Position numbers and translations under genes: made by a program. This document shows positions 34,267 to 42,899 of a stretch of DNA of 64,000 bases, piece by piece (positions within the stretch are counted from its first letter, which is position 1; the number at the start of each line of letters is the position of its first letter). Below the pieces are notes generated by a model, which saw nothing but the letters and a program-made list of their open reading frames with translations, had not been told where the DNA came from and made no database searches. The DNA comes from Thermoanaerobacter sp049701115. GTDB taxonomy: Bacteria; Bacillota; Thermoanaerobacteria; Thermoanaerobacterales; Thermoanaerobacteraceae. The DNA is taken from contig NZ_JBNATX010000001.1 in assembly GCF_049701115.1 (NCBI RefSeq), forward strand, positions 124,001 through 188,000. Direction: 5' to 3'.

Positions 34267-35392
34267 TTTTTATTCTCCCCTTTATTTCTTCTACAATCTC
34301 ATAAGGAGTAAAAAATTCTCCATTCGCCTTGTTTATTTTCTCAACTGCTCCATCTCTTTTTACTATTCTGTCTACCTCGTAGTAAAGCTGTCCCCTGTTC
34401 ATCTCCACTACAAATATTTTTTTGTATTTTGTATATATTTCTTTAAGCCTCATATCAGGGAAAGGCCATATCGTTATTGGTCTAAAAATACCTACTTTAA
34501 AGCCTTCTCTTCTTAAGTCTTCTGCTGCCTCTTCCACCGCCCTTGCAGTGGAACCAAAAGCAATCAAAAGCACATCTCCCTCTTTTTCTCCCTTTTCTTC
34601 GTACATCACTATGTCTTTCCTGTTGTTTTCTATTTTCCCTACAAGCCTCTTTATGAGCTTCTCTGCAATCTTCGTGCTGTTTGTGGGAAGGCCTTTTTCA
34701 TTGTGTACAAGTCCTGTGACGTGATACCTTATCCCCTTCCCAAAAGGAATAAATGGTGATGTCCCATCTTCTATATCCCTATAGGGAAGATAACCTTCTA
34801 AGTTTTCTGGAATTTTTCTCTCTACGATTTCAATATCCTTATATTCGTCAAGGTCCACTGTCTCCCTCAGATGTCCTATAACCTCGTCCATTAAAATCAC
34901 GACAGGGGTCCGGTATCTTTCTGAAAGGTTAAAAGCCTGTATCGTCACATAATAGGCTTCCTTCACTGAGAAGGGCGATAGAACTATTATGGAATGGTCT
35001 CCATGAGTTCCCCATCTTGACTGCATTACATCCCCCTGCGAAGGTGATGTAGGCATGCCTGTACTTGGACCCATTCTCTGTACATCTATTACCACACAGG
35101 GAACTTCTGCCATTGCTGCAAAACCTATGTTTTCCTGCATCAAGGAAAAACCAGGACCTGATGTAGCGGTCATGGCTTTTAATCCAGCAAGAGAAGCTCC
35201 TATTATTGCAGCCATGCTGGCAATTTCATCTTCCATCTGTATGAATTTCCCACCTACAAAGGGCAGTTTCTCAGCGCACAGTTCGGCGATTTCAGTAGAA
35301 GGAGTTATTGGATATCCGGCATAAAACCTCATGCCGGCTCTTATAGCACCTTCTACTACCGCCTCATTCCCCTGCATTAACACTTTCGACAT
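34256..35392 (-). CDS. korA: 2-oxoacid:ferredoxin oxidoreductase, alpha subunit
   Basis: A 378-aa alpha subunit. GNEAVVEGAIRAGMRFYAGYPITPSTEI at the N-terminus is the diagnostic pyrimidine-binding domain; TSGPGFSLMQENIGFA and the GPSTGMPTSPSQGD loop follow. The C-terminal half is the transketolase C-like domain. It overlaps the ferredoxin gene by 29 bases. Confidence 0.94.
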   Translation of the reverse strand: MSKVLMQGNEAVVEGAIRAGMRFYAGYPITPSTEIAELCAEKLPFVGGKFIQMEDEIASMAAIIGASLAGLKAMTATSGPGFSLMQENIGFAAMAEVPCVVIDVQRMGPSTGMPTSPSQGDVMQSRWGTHGDHSIIVLSPFSVKEAYYVTIQAFNLSERYRTPVVILMDEVIGHLRETVDLDEYKDIEIVERKIPENLEGYLPYRDIEDGTSPFIPFGKGIRYHVTGLVHNEKGLPTNSTKIAEKLIKRLVGKIENNRKDIVMYEEKGEKEGDVLLIAFGSTARAVEEAAEDLRREGFKVGIFRPITIWPFPDMRLKEIYTKYKKIFVVEMNRGQLYYEVDRIVKRDGAVEKINKANGEFFTPYEIVEEIKGRIKNGF

Positions 35393-35582
35393 TTTCTTTC
35401 ACCTCTAAGTAAATAGCAAAATCAGGGCATCTTAACTCGCATATTCCACATTTTATGCATTTATCCTCATCAATTAGCTTAACTTTTCCGTCTTTTATCG
35501 TAAGTACCTTAACCGGGCAAAATTCTACACAAATCCCGCACCCTTTGCACCAGTCTTCGATTATTACTAATTTTTTTCCCAA
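35364..35582 (-). CDS. korD: 2-oxoacid:ferredoxin oxidoreductase, delta subunit (2[4Fe-4S] ferredoxin)
   Basis: A 72-aa dicluster ferredoxin with CKGCGICVEFCP and CIKCGICELRCP. It is the first gene of the korDABC operon and passes electrons from the TPP subunits to free ferredoxin. Start is TTG 35582 with SD GAGGGTGAT about 3-5 bases upstream. A sigma-H promoter lies 36 bases upstream. Confidence 0.93.
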   Translation of the reverse strand: MGKKLVIIEDWCKGCGICVEFCPVKVLTIKDGKVKLIDEDKCIKCGICELRCPDFAIYLEVKENVESVNAGE

Positions 35583-35617
35583 GTTATCACCCTCATCTTA
35601 CTTTTCTCGCAATATAT

Positions 35618-35646
35618 ATATTCTATAAAAAAACAAAAATTCCTTC
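35618..35646 (-). promoter_or_regulatory. sigma-H promoter of the kor operon
   Basis: Minus strand: -35 GAAGGAATT (35638-35646), 11-base spacer, -10 ATAGAATAT (35618-35626). Both elements match the sigma-H consensus fully. Confidence 0.75.
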
Positions 35647-35713
35647 ATAAACTGCATAGTTGTTATCAAGAATATTTTTGACACAAGTCTTGCATCATTC
35701 AGAATATTAAAAT

Positions 35714-36481
35714 TTACACATCAATTTCCCATTTCTTTAGTTTCTCTACTGTTGAATAATCTGTAAGGTCAAAATGAATTGGGGTAATAGAAATAAAACC
35801 ATTTTTAACCGAAACTATATCTGTCCTTTCATCATTGTCAATTTCTGAAATTTTTCCTGCCATCCAGTAATATTCTTTACCTCTTGGGTCATAATTCTTT
35901 TGAAAAGTTTCCGTATATATTCTTTTACCCAGTACTGTTACCTTTACTCCCCTAACTCCTTTTTTAAAATCTGGAATGTTGACATTTAGTAAAGTATTTT
36001 GAGGAAGCCCTTCTGACAGGACTTTTTCAATAAGTTTGTTTAAAAAAACGTAAATACGCACATCATCTAAATTCCCCTCCTCTTCTAAAGATACAGCTAT
36101 TGCAGGAATACCATAGAGAGCTCCTTCAATGGCAGCAGACACTGTACCTGAATAAAGTATATCCGTGCCCATGTTAAACCCATTATTTATGCCAGAAATT
36201 ATAATTTTGGGTTTTACCTCCATAACTACTTCAATTCCCATTTTAATACAATCAGAAGGGGTACCATTTACCGCGTATATACGCAAATCCTTTTCTTCTT
36301 TTACTGGTTTTAACCTTAACGGTTTGTGAAGTGTTATTGCGTGGCTTATAGCACTCCTTTCTTTTTCTGGAGCAACAGCTACTACATAAAAACCATTTTC
36401 TCTCAAATACTCTGCTAAACTCAGTATACCTTTAGACTGTACTCCATCATCGTTTGTAATTAGCACCGGGATTTTTTCCAT
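35714..36481 (-). CDS. surE: 5'-nucleotidase SurE
   Basis: A 255-aa stationary-phase survival phosphatase acting on nucleoside monophosphates. The metal motif ITNDDGVQSKG (Asp11, Asp12) and SGINNGFNMGTDILYSGTVS are invariant features. SD GGAGGAG precedes ATG; a TATAAT on the minus strand at 36521-36526 may be its -10. It stands between the LysM gene terminator and the kor operon. Confidence 0.95.
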   Translation of the reverse strand: MEKIPVLITNDDGVQSKGILSLAEYLRENGFYVVAVAPEKERSAISHAITLHKPLRLKPVKEEKDLRIYAVNGTPSDCIKMGIEVVMEVKPKIIISGINNGFNMGTDILYSGTVSAAIEGALYGIPAIAVSLEEEGNLDDVRIYVFLNKLIEKVLSEGLPQNTLLNVNIPDFKKGVRGVKVTVLGKRIYTETFQKNYDPRGKEYYWMAGKISEIDNDERTDIVSVKNGFISITPIHFDLTDYSTVEKLKKWEIDV

Positions 36482-36550
36482 TTTTCATCTCCTCCAAATC
36501 TTTTGTACCTATTTTATTTTATTATAAACTAAAAAGAAAGGGAATAAAAT

Positions 36551-36573
36551 AAAGGCGCGTAAAAAGCGCCTTT
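36551..36573 (-). terminator. Terminator of the LysM gene
   Basis: 8-bp stem AAAGGCGC / GCGCCTTT overlapping the stop codon; the minus strand continues ATTTTATT. Confidence 0.82.
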
Positions 36574-37129
36574 AAGGGATACATATCTGCTGTCCCGGAT
36601 AAATCACGTTTGGATCTTGTATTTGAGGATTTGCTCTGATTAAAGCATCTAAAGTAACCCCAAACATATTTGCTATTGACCACAAACTATCCCCTGCTTT
36701 TGCCGTATAAATCGTCCTACAAGTTTCATAAGACGGAGGCGGACAGTAGAAAGGTATGCAAATCTGCTGGCCAGGATATATTAAGCTAGGGTCCGGTATC
36801 TGCGGATTAGCTTTTATCAGACAATCCAGGCTAATACCGAACATGTTGGCAATTGACCACAGAGAATCCCCCGGCTTGACAGTGTAAATCGTCCTACAAT
36901 GCTCATAGGATATAGGTGGACAATAGAAAGGAATGCAAATTTGCTGGCCAGGATATATAAGATTAGGATCTTTTATTTGAGGATTTGCCTTAATCAAACA
37001 ATCAAGGCTTATTCCAAATTTATTGGCAATAGACCACATAGAATCCCCTGGCTGCACTGTATAAAAACTTCTACAATGTTCAGGATGGGGGTGAGGCGGA
37101 TAGTAGGGAGTGTATCCATCTATCGTCAT
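36572..37129 (-). CDS. Triple-LysM protein, probable spore coat/cortex protein (SafA-like)
   Basis: A 185-aa protein that is almost only three LysM repeats (about residues 22-67, 81-126 and 140-185, period near 59). Each has YTVxPGDSxWSIANxFG and NPQIxDPNLIYPGQQICIP. Repeats are joined by FYCPP linkers with repeated cysteines before YT. There is no signal peptide, as in mother-cell-made coat proteins like SafA, so a coat or cortex role is inferred. Its SD AAGGAGG is inside an inverted repeat. Confidence 0.85.
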   Translation of the reverse strand: MTIDGYTPYYPPHPHPEHCRSFYTVQPGDSMWSIANKFGISLDCLIKANPQIKDPNLIYPGQQICIPFYCPPISYEHCRTIYTVKPGDSLWSIANMFGISLDCLIKANPQIPDPSLIYPGQQICIPFYCPPPSYETCRTIYTAKAGDSLWSIANMFGVTLDALIRANPQIQDPNVIYPGQQICIP

Positions 37130-37132
37130 TAG

Positions 37133-37199
37133 GCTTCCCTCCTTTAAACTTTCTAATACATGTTATGAACTATAAAAAGATGTGTTACAGGAGGGAAGC
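37133..37199 (-). promoter_or_regulatory. SD-sequestering inverted repeat before the LysM gene
   Basis: GCTTCCCTCCT (37133-37143) pairs with AGGAGGGAAGC (37189-37199). On the minus strand the distal arm is an anti-SD complementary to the AGGAGGGAAGC containing the LysM gene SD, with a 45-base loop. Confidence 0.6.
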
Positions 37200-37208
37200 T
37201 TAAATAAA

Positions 37209-38609
37209 TCATGCAGGATATATCATAAACTCTGAGTTTAGCAAAGTCGAATCAATATAATACTTCTTTGCCCTTCTATATTCAAAAAATTTTTTAGCTA
37301 CCTGGGGGAAAAGGACATATGTCAGTACGTCTTCTTCCTGTTCGTAATATTCTTTTATCTCTTCTTTTGCTTCTTCAAACTGGGGATTCAAAAGGTCTGC
37401 TGGTCTTACTTCAATTACTTTTTCATCACCTATTATTTTTTTCTTTATCTCATCAGAAATGGGAGCGGGTGGCCTGCCGTATAGACCTTTTACATAATCT
37501 CTGACTTCTTTCGGTACCACTTTATATCTTTCACCCGTTATCACATTTAAAACTGCCTGAGTTCCTATCATCTGGCTCATTGGTGTAACAAGAGGTGGAT
37601 ATCCCATGTCTTCCCTTACTCTTGGAATTTCTTTTAACACTTCTTCGTACTTATCAAGAGCCCCCTGCTCTTTCAACTGGGAGATCAAGTTTGAAAGCAT
37701 GCCTCCCGGTACCTGGTATACAAGGACATCTGTGTCGACCCCCATCACCATTGAAAAATCTATCTCTTTACTATGATTCTTCTTTACTTCCTTAAAGTAT
37801 GCCGCTATTTCAGAAAGAAGCTCAAGGTCAAGTCCTGTGTCATAGGAAGTTCCTCTTAAGGTTGCTACTATGGTCTCCGTAGCAGGTTGGGATGTACCCA
37901 AAGCTAAGGGAGAAATTGCCGTATCTACCACATCTGCTCCTGCCTCTATGGCTTTTAAATAAGTCATGGATGCCATCCCACTTGTGTAATGGCTGTGAAT
38001 CTGTATTGGAAGACTTACTGTCATCTTTAATTTTTTCACAAGTTCGTAAGCCACGTAAGGGGTTAATATCCCTGACATGTCCTTTATGCATATGGAATCC
38101 ACACCCAGTTCAATCATATCTTTTGCCATTTTTATATAACTATCTATTGTATGGACTGGGCTTATGGTATAAACAAGAGTACCCTGTACATGGGCTCCTG
38201 CTTTTTTCGCAGCTTTTATGGGAACTTCTAAATTCCTCACGTCATTTAAAGCATCGAAAACTCTTATTATGTCTATTCCATTAGCAACAGCTTTTTCGAT
38301 AAATTTCTCTACTATATCGTCCGGATAATGCCTATAACCCACCAGGTTTTGTCCTCTTAAAAGCATCTGAAGGGGTGTATTTTTTATTCTTCTTTTTAAT
38401 TCCCTCAATCTCTCCCAAGGGTCCTCGTTTAAAAATCTAAGGCAGGCATCAAAAGTGGCTCCTCCCCATACCTCAAGTGAATGATATCCTACTTTATCTA
38501 ACTTTTCCGCAATAGGAAGCATTTCCTCAGTACTCATACGAGTAGCCATCAATGATTGATGAGCATCTCTTAGAACCGTTTCTGTTATTTTAATTTTTTT
38601 ATTGCTCAT
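37209..38609 (-). CDS. Pyruvate/oxaloacetate carboxyltransferase subunit (OadA/PycB-like, no biotin domain)
   Basis: A 466-aa protein with the TIM-barrel carboxyltransferase domain (ITETVLRDAHQSLMATRM at residue 8, IKDMSGILTPY, and metal ligands IHSHYTSG) and the conserved carboxylase domain behind it. The C-terminus ends RAKKYYIDSTLLNSEFMIYPA without the AMKM biotinylation site, so the carrier must be another protein. No biotin carboxylase or decarboxylase membrane subunit is adjacent. It transfers CO2 between biotin and pyruvate/oxaloacetate; direction is unknown. Confidence 0.9.
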   Translation of the reverse strand: MSNKKIKITETVLRDAHQSLMATRMSTEEMLPIAEKLDKVGYHSLEVWGGATFDACLRFLNEDPWERLRELKRRIKNTPLQMLLRGQNLVGYRHYPDDIVEKFIEKAVANGIDIIRVFDALNDVRNLEVPIKAAKKAGAHVQGTLVYTISPVHTIDSYIKMAKDMIELGVDSICIKDMSGILTPYVAYELVKKLKMTVSLPIQIHSHYTSGMASMTYLKAIEAGADVVDTAISPLALGTSQPATETIVATLRGTSYDTGLDLELLSEIAAYFKEVKKNHSKEIDFSMVMGVDTDVLVYQVPGGMLSNLISQLKEQGALDKYEEVLKEIPRVREDMGYPPLVTPMSQMIGTQAVLNVITGERYKVVPKEVRDYVKGLYGRPPAPISDEIKKKIIGDEKVIEVRPADLLNPQFEEAKEEIKEYYEQEEDVLTYVLFPQVAKKFFEYRRAKKYYIDSTLLNSEFMIYPA

Positions 38610-38671
38610 TTTAATACCTCCTCCTAATATATTATACTAAAAAATTAAAAATAAAAAAAGCTTAATTTATT

Positions 38672-38727
38672 AAAAAACAGGCATTTTGTGTTGATGCTCA
38701 GCAATGAGCCTATACACAAAATGCCTG
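38672..38727 (-). terminator. Terminator of speB formed by a repeated hairpin
   Basis: Perfect 14-bp arms CAGGCATTTTGTGT / ACACAAAATGCCTG (38678-38691, 38714-38727) enclosing a second hairpin GCTCA-GCAA-TGAGC, followed on the minus strand by TTTTTT. The arms recur at 51300-51347. Confidence 0.85.
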
Positions 38728-38781
38728 ACCGTTTAAAGAAGCCAAAATTTCACATTTGATTGTTATCTTAGTCTTTAACAT

Positions 38782-39645
38782 TTAAAAAAATGAAAGTATT
38801 GCTTCTCTTAAAAGTTTTGCCGCAAGCATAGAAGTAATACCTGACACATCATGGGAAGGTGACACTTCTACTATATCCATACCTACGATTTTAAAGTCTT
38901 TTAATAGATGAAAGGTTTCTAAAGCTTCCTTAGAAGTTATACCACCAGGCTCTGGTGTCCCTGTACCAGGTGCAAAAGCGGGATCCAGGACATCTATATC
39001 GAAGGTTATATATATATAATCCTCTTTTATATCTTCTAAAATGCTTTTTAGGGGTTCTACGACCTCGTAGAGAAACATCTTGGTATGATTTTTAGCAAAT
39101 TCGAATTCATCCTCTTCCCCAGACCTTATGCCAAAGTGATACATCCTGACCTTTGGATTAAGTTCCCAGACTTTCCTTAAAACTGTAGCATGAGAATAGA
39201 TTTCGCCAAAAAACTCTTCTCTCAAATCCGTATGAGCATCAAAGTGCAAAATAACTAGATTTTCTCTGTATTTTTTTAGATAACTTTTTAAAATTCCATA
39301 TGTGATTAAATGTTCTCCTCCTAAAAAGATACCTTTTTTTCCATCTTTTATTATTTTATCTGCCGTTTTTTCAATAAGCTCCAAACTTTTTTGTACATTT
39401 CCATAGGGCAGTACTAAATCCCCCATATCACACATTTTTTTGTCCTCAAGGCGCCTTTTGAGATATACGCTGTAAGTTTCAAGTCCATAAGAAGCCTGTC
39501 TTATGGAAGAGGGTCCAAAACGAGTACCTGGTTTAAAACTGACGCTATAATCCATGGGTATTCCTACTATAATGATATCTGCTTCTTCATAATTTTTATC
39601 TGCCTTCAAAAACTTTCCTGTATCGATAAAATTCAGATCTTTCAA
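38782..39645 (-). CDS. speB: Agmatinase
   Basis: A 287-aa ureohydrolase, converting agmatine to putrescine and urea. Manganese ligands are in LGGEHLITYG, HFDAHTDLREE and TFDIDVLDPAFAPGTGTPEPGG. TTG 39645 is preferred because GAGGTG lies 7 bases upstream; TTG 39663 has no SD. It directly follows speE, so together with speD these genes give the agmatine route to spermidine. Confidence 0.94.
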   Translation of the reverse strand: MKDLNFIDTGKFLKADKNYEEADIIIVGIPMDYSVSFKPGTRFGPSSIRQASYGLETYSVYLKRRLEDKKMCDMGDLVLPYGNVQKSLELIEKTADKIIKDGKKGIFLGGEHLITYGILKSYLKKYRENLVILHFDAHTDLREEFFGEIYSHATVLRKVWELNPKVRMYHFGIRSGEEDEFEFAKNHTKMFLYEVVEPLKSILEDIKEDYIYITFDIDVLDPAFAPGTGTPEPGGITSKEALETFHLLKDFKIVGMDIVEVSPSHDVSGITSMLAAKLLREAILSFF

Positions 39646-39649
39646 TTTA

Positions 39650-40483
39650 TCACACCTCTTCAAAGATATCCTTCACAAATTTGGGAAGTACAAAAGCTGC
39701 TTTATGGATTTCAGGCGTATAATATTTGGTATCTATATTTGGAATAGAAGATATATCAACTTTTTCCGGATCATATTTTTTAGACCCCAGTGTAAACGTC
39801 CATAAGCTCCCCGGATATGTCGGTACCGTAGCAATATACGCTTTTGTTATAGGATAAATTTCTTTAAACATTTTACTTATCTTATTAATTAATTTGCCGT
39901 ATATAAAAGGAGATTCTGTCTGAGCTACTATTATTCCGTCCTCTCTTAAAGTTTCATACACATTTCTGTAAAAATCCGATGTGAAAAGACCTACAGCAGG
40001 GCCAATGGGATCAGTGGAATCTACTATTACTACATCAAATTCATTTTTGTGCTCACTGACATATTTTATTCCATCACCAACCATTATTTCCACCCTGGGA
40101 TCATCTAAAGCACTGCTTATAGTAGGAAGGTATTTCTTGGAATTTCTTATAACTGCCTCATCAATTTCCGCTAAAACCACTCTTTGTACAGAGGGGTGTT
40201 TTAGGACTTCTCTTACCGAGCCTCCGTCGCCTCCTCCAATTATGAGTACATCTTTTGGATTTTTATGAGTAAAGAGGGGAACGTGAACTATCATCTCATG
40301 ATATACAAACTCGTCTTTTTCTGTCGTTTGCAAAATCCCATCCAATACAAGAACCCTTCCAAATTGATAGGTATCTAAAATAGCAAGATGTTGGTATGGA
40401 GTCTTCTCTACCACTAATGTTTCTTTTACTTTAATAGAAAATCTCAAATTTTCATCCTGATGTTCTGTAAACCAAAGTTCCAC
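39650..40483 (-). CDS. speE: Spermidine synthase
   Basis: A 277-aa aminopropyltransferase using decarboxylated SAM (from SpeD) and putrescine (from SpeB). IIGGGDGGSVREVLKHP is the SAM-site signature, VIVDSTDPIGPA carries the catalytic aspartate, and DEFVYHEM precedes. GTG 40483 (MELWFTEHQ) is chosen: SD GGAGGTG lies 6 bases upstream, and the N-terminus then aligns with Bacillus SpeE. Confidence 0.96.
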   Translation of the reverse strand: MELWFTEHQDENLRFSIKVKETLVVEKTPYQHLAILDTYQFGRVLVLDGILQTTEKDEFVYHEMIVHVPLFTHKNPKDVLIIGGGDGGSVREVLKHPSVQRVVLAEIDEAVIRNSKKYLPTISSALDDPRVEIMVGDGIKYVSEHKNEFDVVIVDSTDPIGPAVGLFTSDFYRNVYETLREDGIIVAQTESPFIYGKLINKISKMFKEIYPITKAYIATVPTYPGSLWTFTLGSKKYDPEKVDISSIPNIDTKYYTPEIHKAAFVLPKFVKDIFEEV

Positions 40484-40502
40484 TAAAGGCACCTCCAATA
40501 TT

Positions 40503-40880
40503 TTATTCTTTAAAAAATTTTTTCAAATTGACAACCTGAAGGTCCCCTTCCCTTCCAAAGCCGATTTTTAGAAAAAACTCTTCCCACTCTTTAAGACCAA
40601 CGGCAGCCTTTTCAAGGCCCATGTCTAAAGCATGGTTTAGCATAACTCTTATCATTAAATTTTCCATATTTTCATCCTTATGAGTGGGCAATAATACAAA
40701 ATTAGTAATATAGGCCGTAGTATCTTCAACTTTCATAGAAATAAATCCAAAAGGAAGGGTATCTTCTGCAATCATAAAAATTTCGTCTAGAAAGTTTAGT
40801 TTAGAACTAATACCGCATTTCTTTGCTATTCTTTCAATTTCAGGGAAATCTTCTCTTTTTGCAAATCTTATTCGAAACAT
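40503..40880 (-). CDS. GNAT-like acetyltransferase domain protein
   Basis: A 125-aa protein with a GNAT-like beginning (FRIRFAKREDFPEIERIAKKCG), central strands and a C-terminal EWEEFFLKIGFGREG resembling the family's last helix/strand. The acetyl-CoA loop (R/QxxGxG/A) is not evident; the equivalent LPTHKDENMENLMI is degenerate. It may be an inactive or divergent member. It lies 3 bases after rluB and before speE, so it belongs to the polyamine run. Confidence 0.65.
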   Translation of the reverse strand: MFRIRFAKREDFPEIERIAKKCGISSKLNFLDEIFMIAEDTLPFGFISMKVEDTTAYITNFVLLPTHKDENMENLMIRVMLNHALDMGLEKAAVGLKEWEEFFLKIGFGREGDLQVVNLKKFFKE

Positions 40881-40883
40881 AGT

Positions 40884-41594
40884 TCACCCCAAGCTTTTTA
40901 AATATTTCACTTCTTCTTCTGTGAGGTAACGCCATTCTCCAGGCTTTAACCCCTTTAATTCCAAATCGCCTATTTTAGTCCTTTTAAGCTCTATTACAGG
41001 ATGTCCAATGGCTTTGCACATTTTCTTTACCTGTCTGTTTCTTCCTTCGTGGATTTTTATTTCTACCACACTTGTCCCATTTTTTACGCTCAAAAGGCGT
41101 ATCTTTGCTCTTGAAGTCTTTCTTCCATCAATTATAAGTCCATTTTCAAACATTTGCATTTCTTCTTTTGTTGGGACACCCTTTACCTTTGCTACATAAG
41201 TTTTGACAACCTCGTGCTTGGGATGCATCAACGTATTTGCCAGTTCGCCATCATTAGTGAGAAGGAGTAGCCCAGAGGTATCAAAATCAAGGCGGCCAAC
41301 AGGATATATCCTCTCTTTTACCTTCACAAGGTCTAAAACAGTAGGCCTGCCAAAAGGGTCCTTTGAAGAAGTGATATATCCTGCTGGCTTGTAGAGCATT
41401 ATGTATAATTTCTTTTCTTCTCTTCTCACAATTTTACCATCAAATTCGATTATGTCAACATTAGGGTCGATCTTTGTACCTAATTCTTTTACAACTTTCC
41501 CATTTACTTTTACACGACCCTGTAGAATGTACTCCTCACATTTTCTCCTAGAAGCGATTCCACATTCCGCTAAGTATTTTTGTAATCTAACCAT
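40884..41594 (-). CDS. rluB: 23S rRNA pseudouridine synthase, RluB/RsuA type
   Basis: A 236-aa pseudouridine synthase with an N-terminal S4 domain (LQKYLAECGIASRRKCEEYI, KVNGKVV) and the catalytic motif VGRLDFDTSGLLLLTNDGEL with its aspartate. GRNRQVKKM is the family's second signature. It overlaps no neighbour but is closely spaced with them. Confidence 0.93.
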   Translation of the reverse strand: MVRLQKYLAECGIASRRKCEEYILQGRVKVNGKVVKELGTKIDPNVDIIEFDGKIVRREEKKLYIMLYKPAGYITSSKDPFGRPTVLDLVKVKERIYPVGRLDFDTSGLLLLTNDGELANTLMHPKHEVVKTYVAKVKGVPTKEEMQMFENGLIIDGRKTSRAKIRLLSVKNGTSVVEIKIHEGRNRQVKKMCKAIGHPVIELKRTKIGDLELKGLKPGEWRYLTEEEVKYLKSLG

Positions 41595-41615
41595 TTGCTG
41601 TCACCCTGTTTTGTT

Positions 41616-42899
41616 TTACACTAATTTTTCTTCGTAAATCCCCAAAAGATTATCTCTTATTACCTTTTTCTTTATCTCTTCAGTGTCAGTAGTATAAAGT
41701 CCCAGCTGCTTCATCCTTTCAAAGTACTCCGCTCCTGCAAATGTGTACCTCTTTTTAAGCCCCTCTCTGGTTTTTATGCTCTCATTAGCATAAGCAATAA
41801 GGTCTCCTGAAGCTAAATTTCTGGGCAATTCTAAAGTAGGCATGCCTAACGCGACTCTTACACTATTGTGCCCTGCAAGGCATCCTGTCACCATCGCTTC
41901 TGTGTGGCCTGTAAAAAGTCCTGATTTTTCTCCTGCACAAAGCAGGTTATCAAGACCTATCACTCGCATAGAGTTATCTCTTGGAGCCATAGAGAGATAT
42001 CTAACTGAATTACCCTTTCCTCCTGAATAAGGATCATCATATCTGGCCCTTTCAAGTCCCGGAATTTTTCTCAGTTTTTCCAAGGGATAAAAAGGAGTCA
42101 TCAGTTTTACATATCCAGTATCTAATAGTATAACATTTTCCGCGTATTCTGGCAATGCATATTGCTGACATACTTTTAAATTTAACTTTTCCATGTTTAC
42201 ATCCTCTTTGGGAACTGGAAGTATTACTACCCCTTCTTTTTCTAGTTTTTCTCTTATCTCTGGGCTTAAAGATTCTTTACTAAGCTTGGTAGATCCGCTG
42301 AAGGCGCCATATACTTCATCTGCCCTCATCCCCTGTATATCTTCTATTCCGGCTCTATAACTTATGCTTATGCGTGGTCCAAAAGAAGGACATCTTAAAA
42401 CACACATAGCGCATCCATTGCCATACCTCAAACAGTTGCCCATAGGTCCGGTAGATCCTGTTGTTTCGATAAACACATCTCCATATTCTACAGTATCATC
42501 TGCTAATATTATTCCTTTTATACGCCTTTTGTTTTCCATTACCACATCTACAGCCCTTGCTATCAGCTTTACTGTTATACCTTTTTCAAGCAGTAGTTCT
42601 CTTATCATAGGTTCTACCATCGTTACATCGTATAAGCTGGCATGATTATGTCCAGGAAAATTTATATTAACATGTCTTGAAGCTTTATCAGTTATCTCTA
42701 TGAGTTCTTTGCATCCCAAATATATTAACTCCTCAGCAGCCGTGTATCTGCCATTATTTCGCATAATTCCTCCTACCAATCCACAACCTAATAACATATC
42801 CGTCCTTTCTAGAAGCACAACTTCAGCACCAGCTTTTCTGGCTGCCAAAGCAGCGGCACATCCTGCCCATCCACCACCAATGACTACTACTTTAACCAC
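41616..42899 (-). CDS. FAD-dependent oxidoreductase with a cysteine motif
   Basis: A 427-aa flavoprotein with the FAD motif VVIGGGWAGCAAALAARKAGAEVVLLE at residue 4 and overall similarity to GidA/TrmFO-like proteins. A CAMCVLRCPSFGP segment (near residue 165) could hold a metal cluster or a redox disulfide. C-terminal LLCAGEKSGLFTGHTEA binds FAD. Start GTG 42899 has SD GGAAG 7 bases upstream. It overlaps the NAD-binding partner by 8 bases, so the two probably form one complex. Substrate unknown. Confidence 0.82.
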   Translation of the reverse strand: MVKVVVIGGGWAGCAAALAARKAGAEVVLLERTDMLLGCGLVGGIMRNNGRYTAAEELIYLGCKELIEITDKASRHVNINFPGHNHASLYDVTMVEPMIRELLLEKGITVKLIARAVDVVMENKRRIKGIILADDTVEYGDVFIETTGSTGPMGNCLRYGNGCAMCVLRCPSFGPRISISYRAGIEDIQGMRADEVYGAFSGSTKLSKESLSPEIREKLEKEGVVILPVPKEDVNMEKLNLKVCQQYALPEYAENVILLDTGYVKLMTPFYPLEKLRKIPGLERARYDDPYSGGKGNSVRYLSMAPRDNSMRVIGLDNLLCAGEKSGLFTGHTEAMVTGCLAGHNSVRVALGMPTLELPRNLASGDLIAYANESIKTREGLKKRYTFAGAEYFERMKQLGLYTTDTEEIKKKVIRDNLLGIYEEKLV

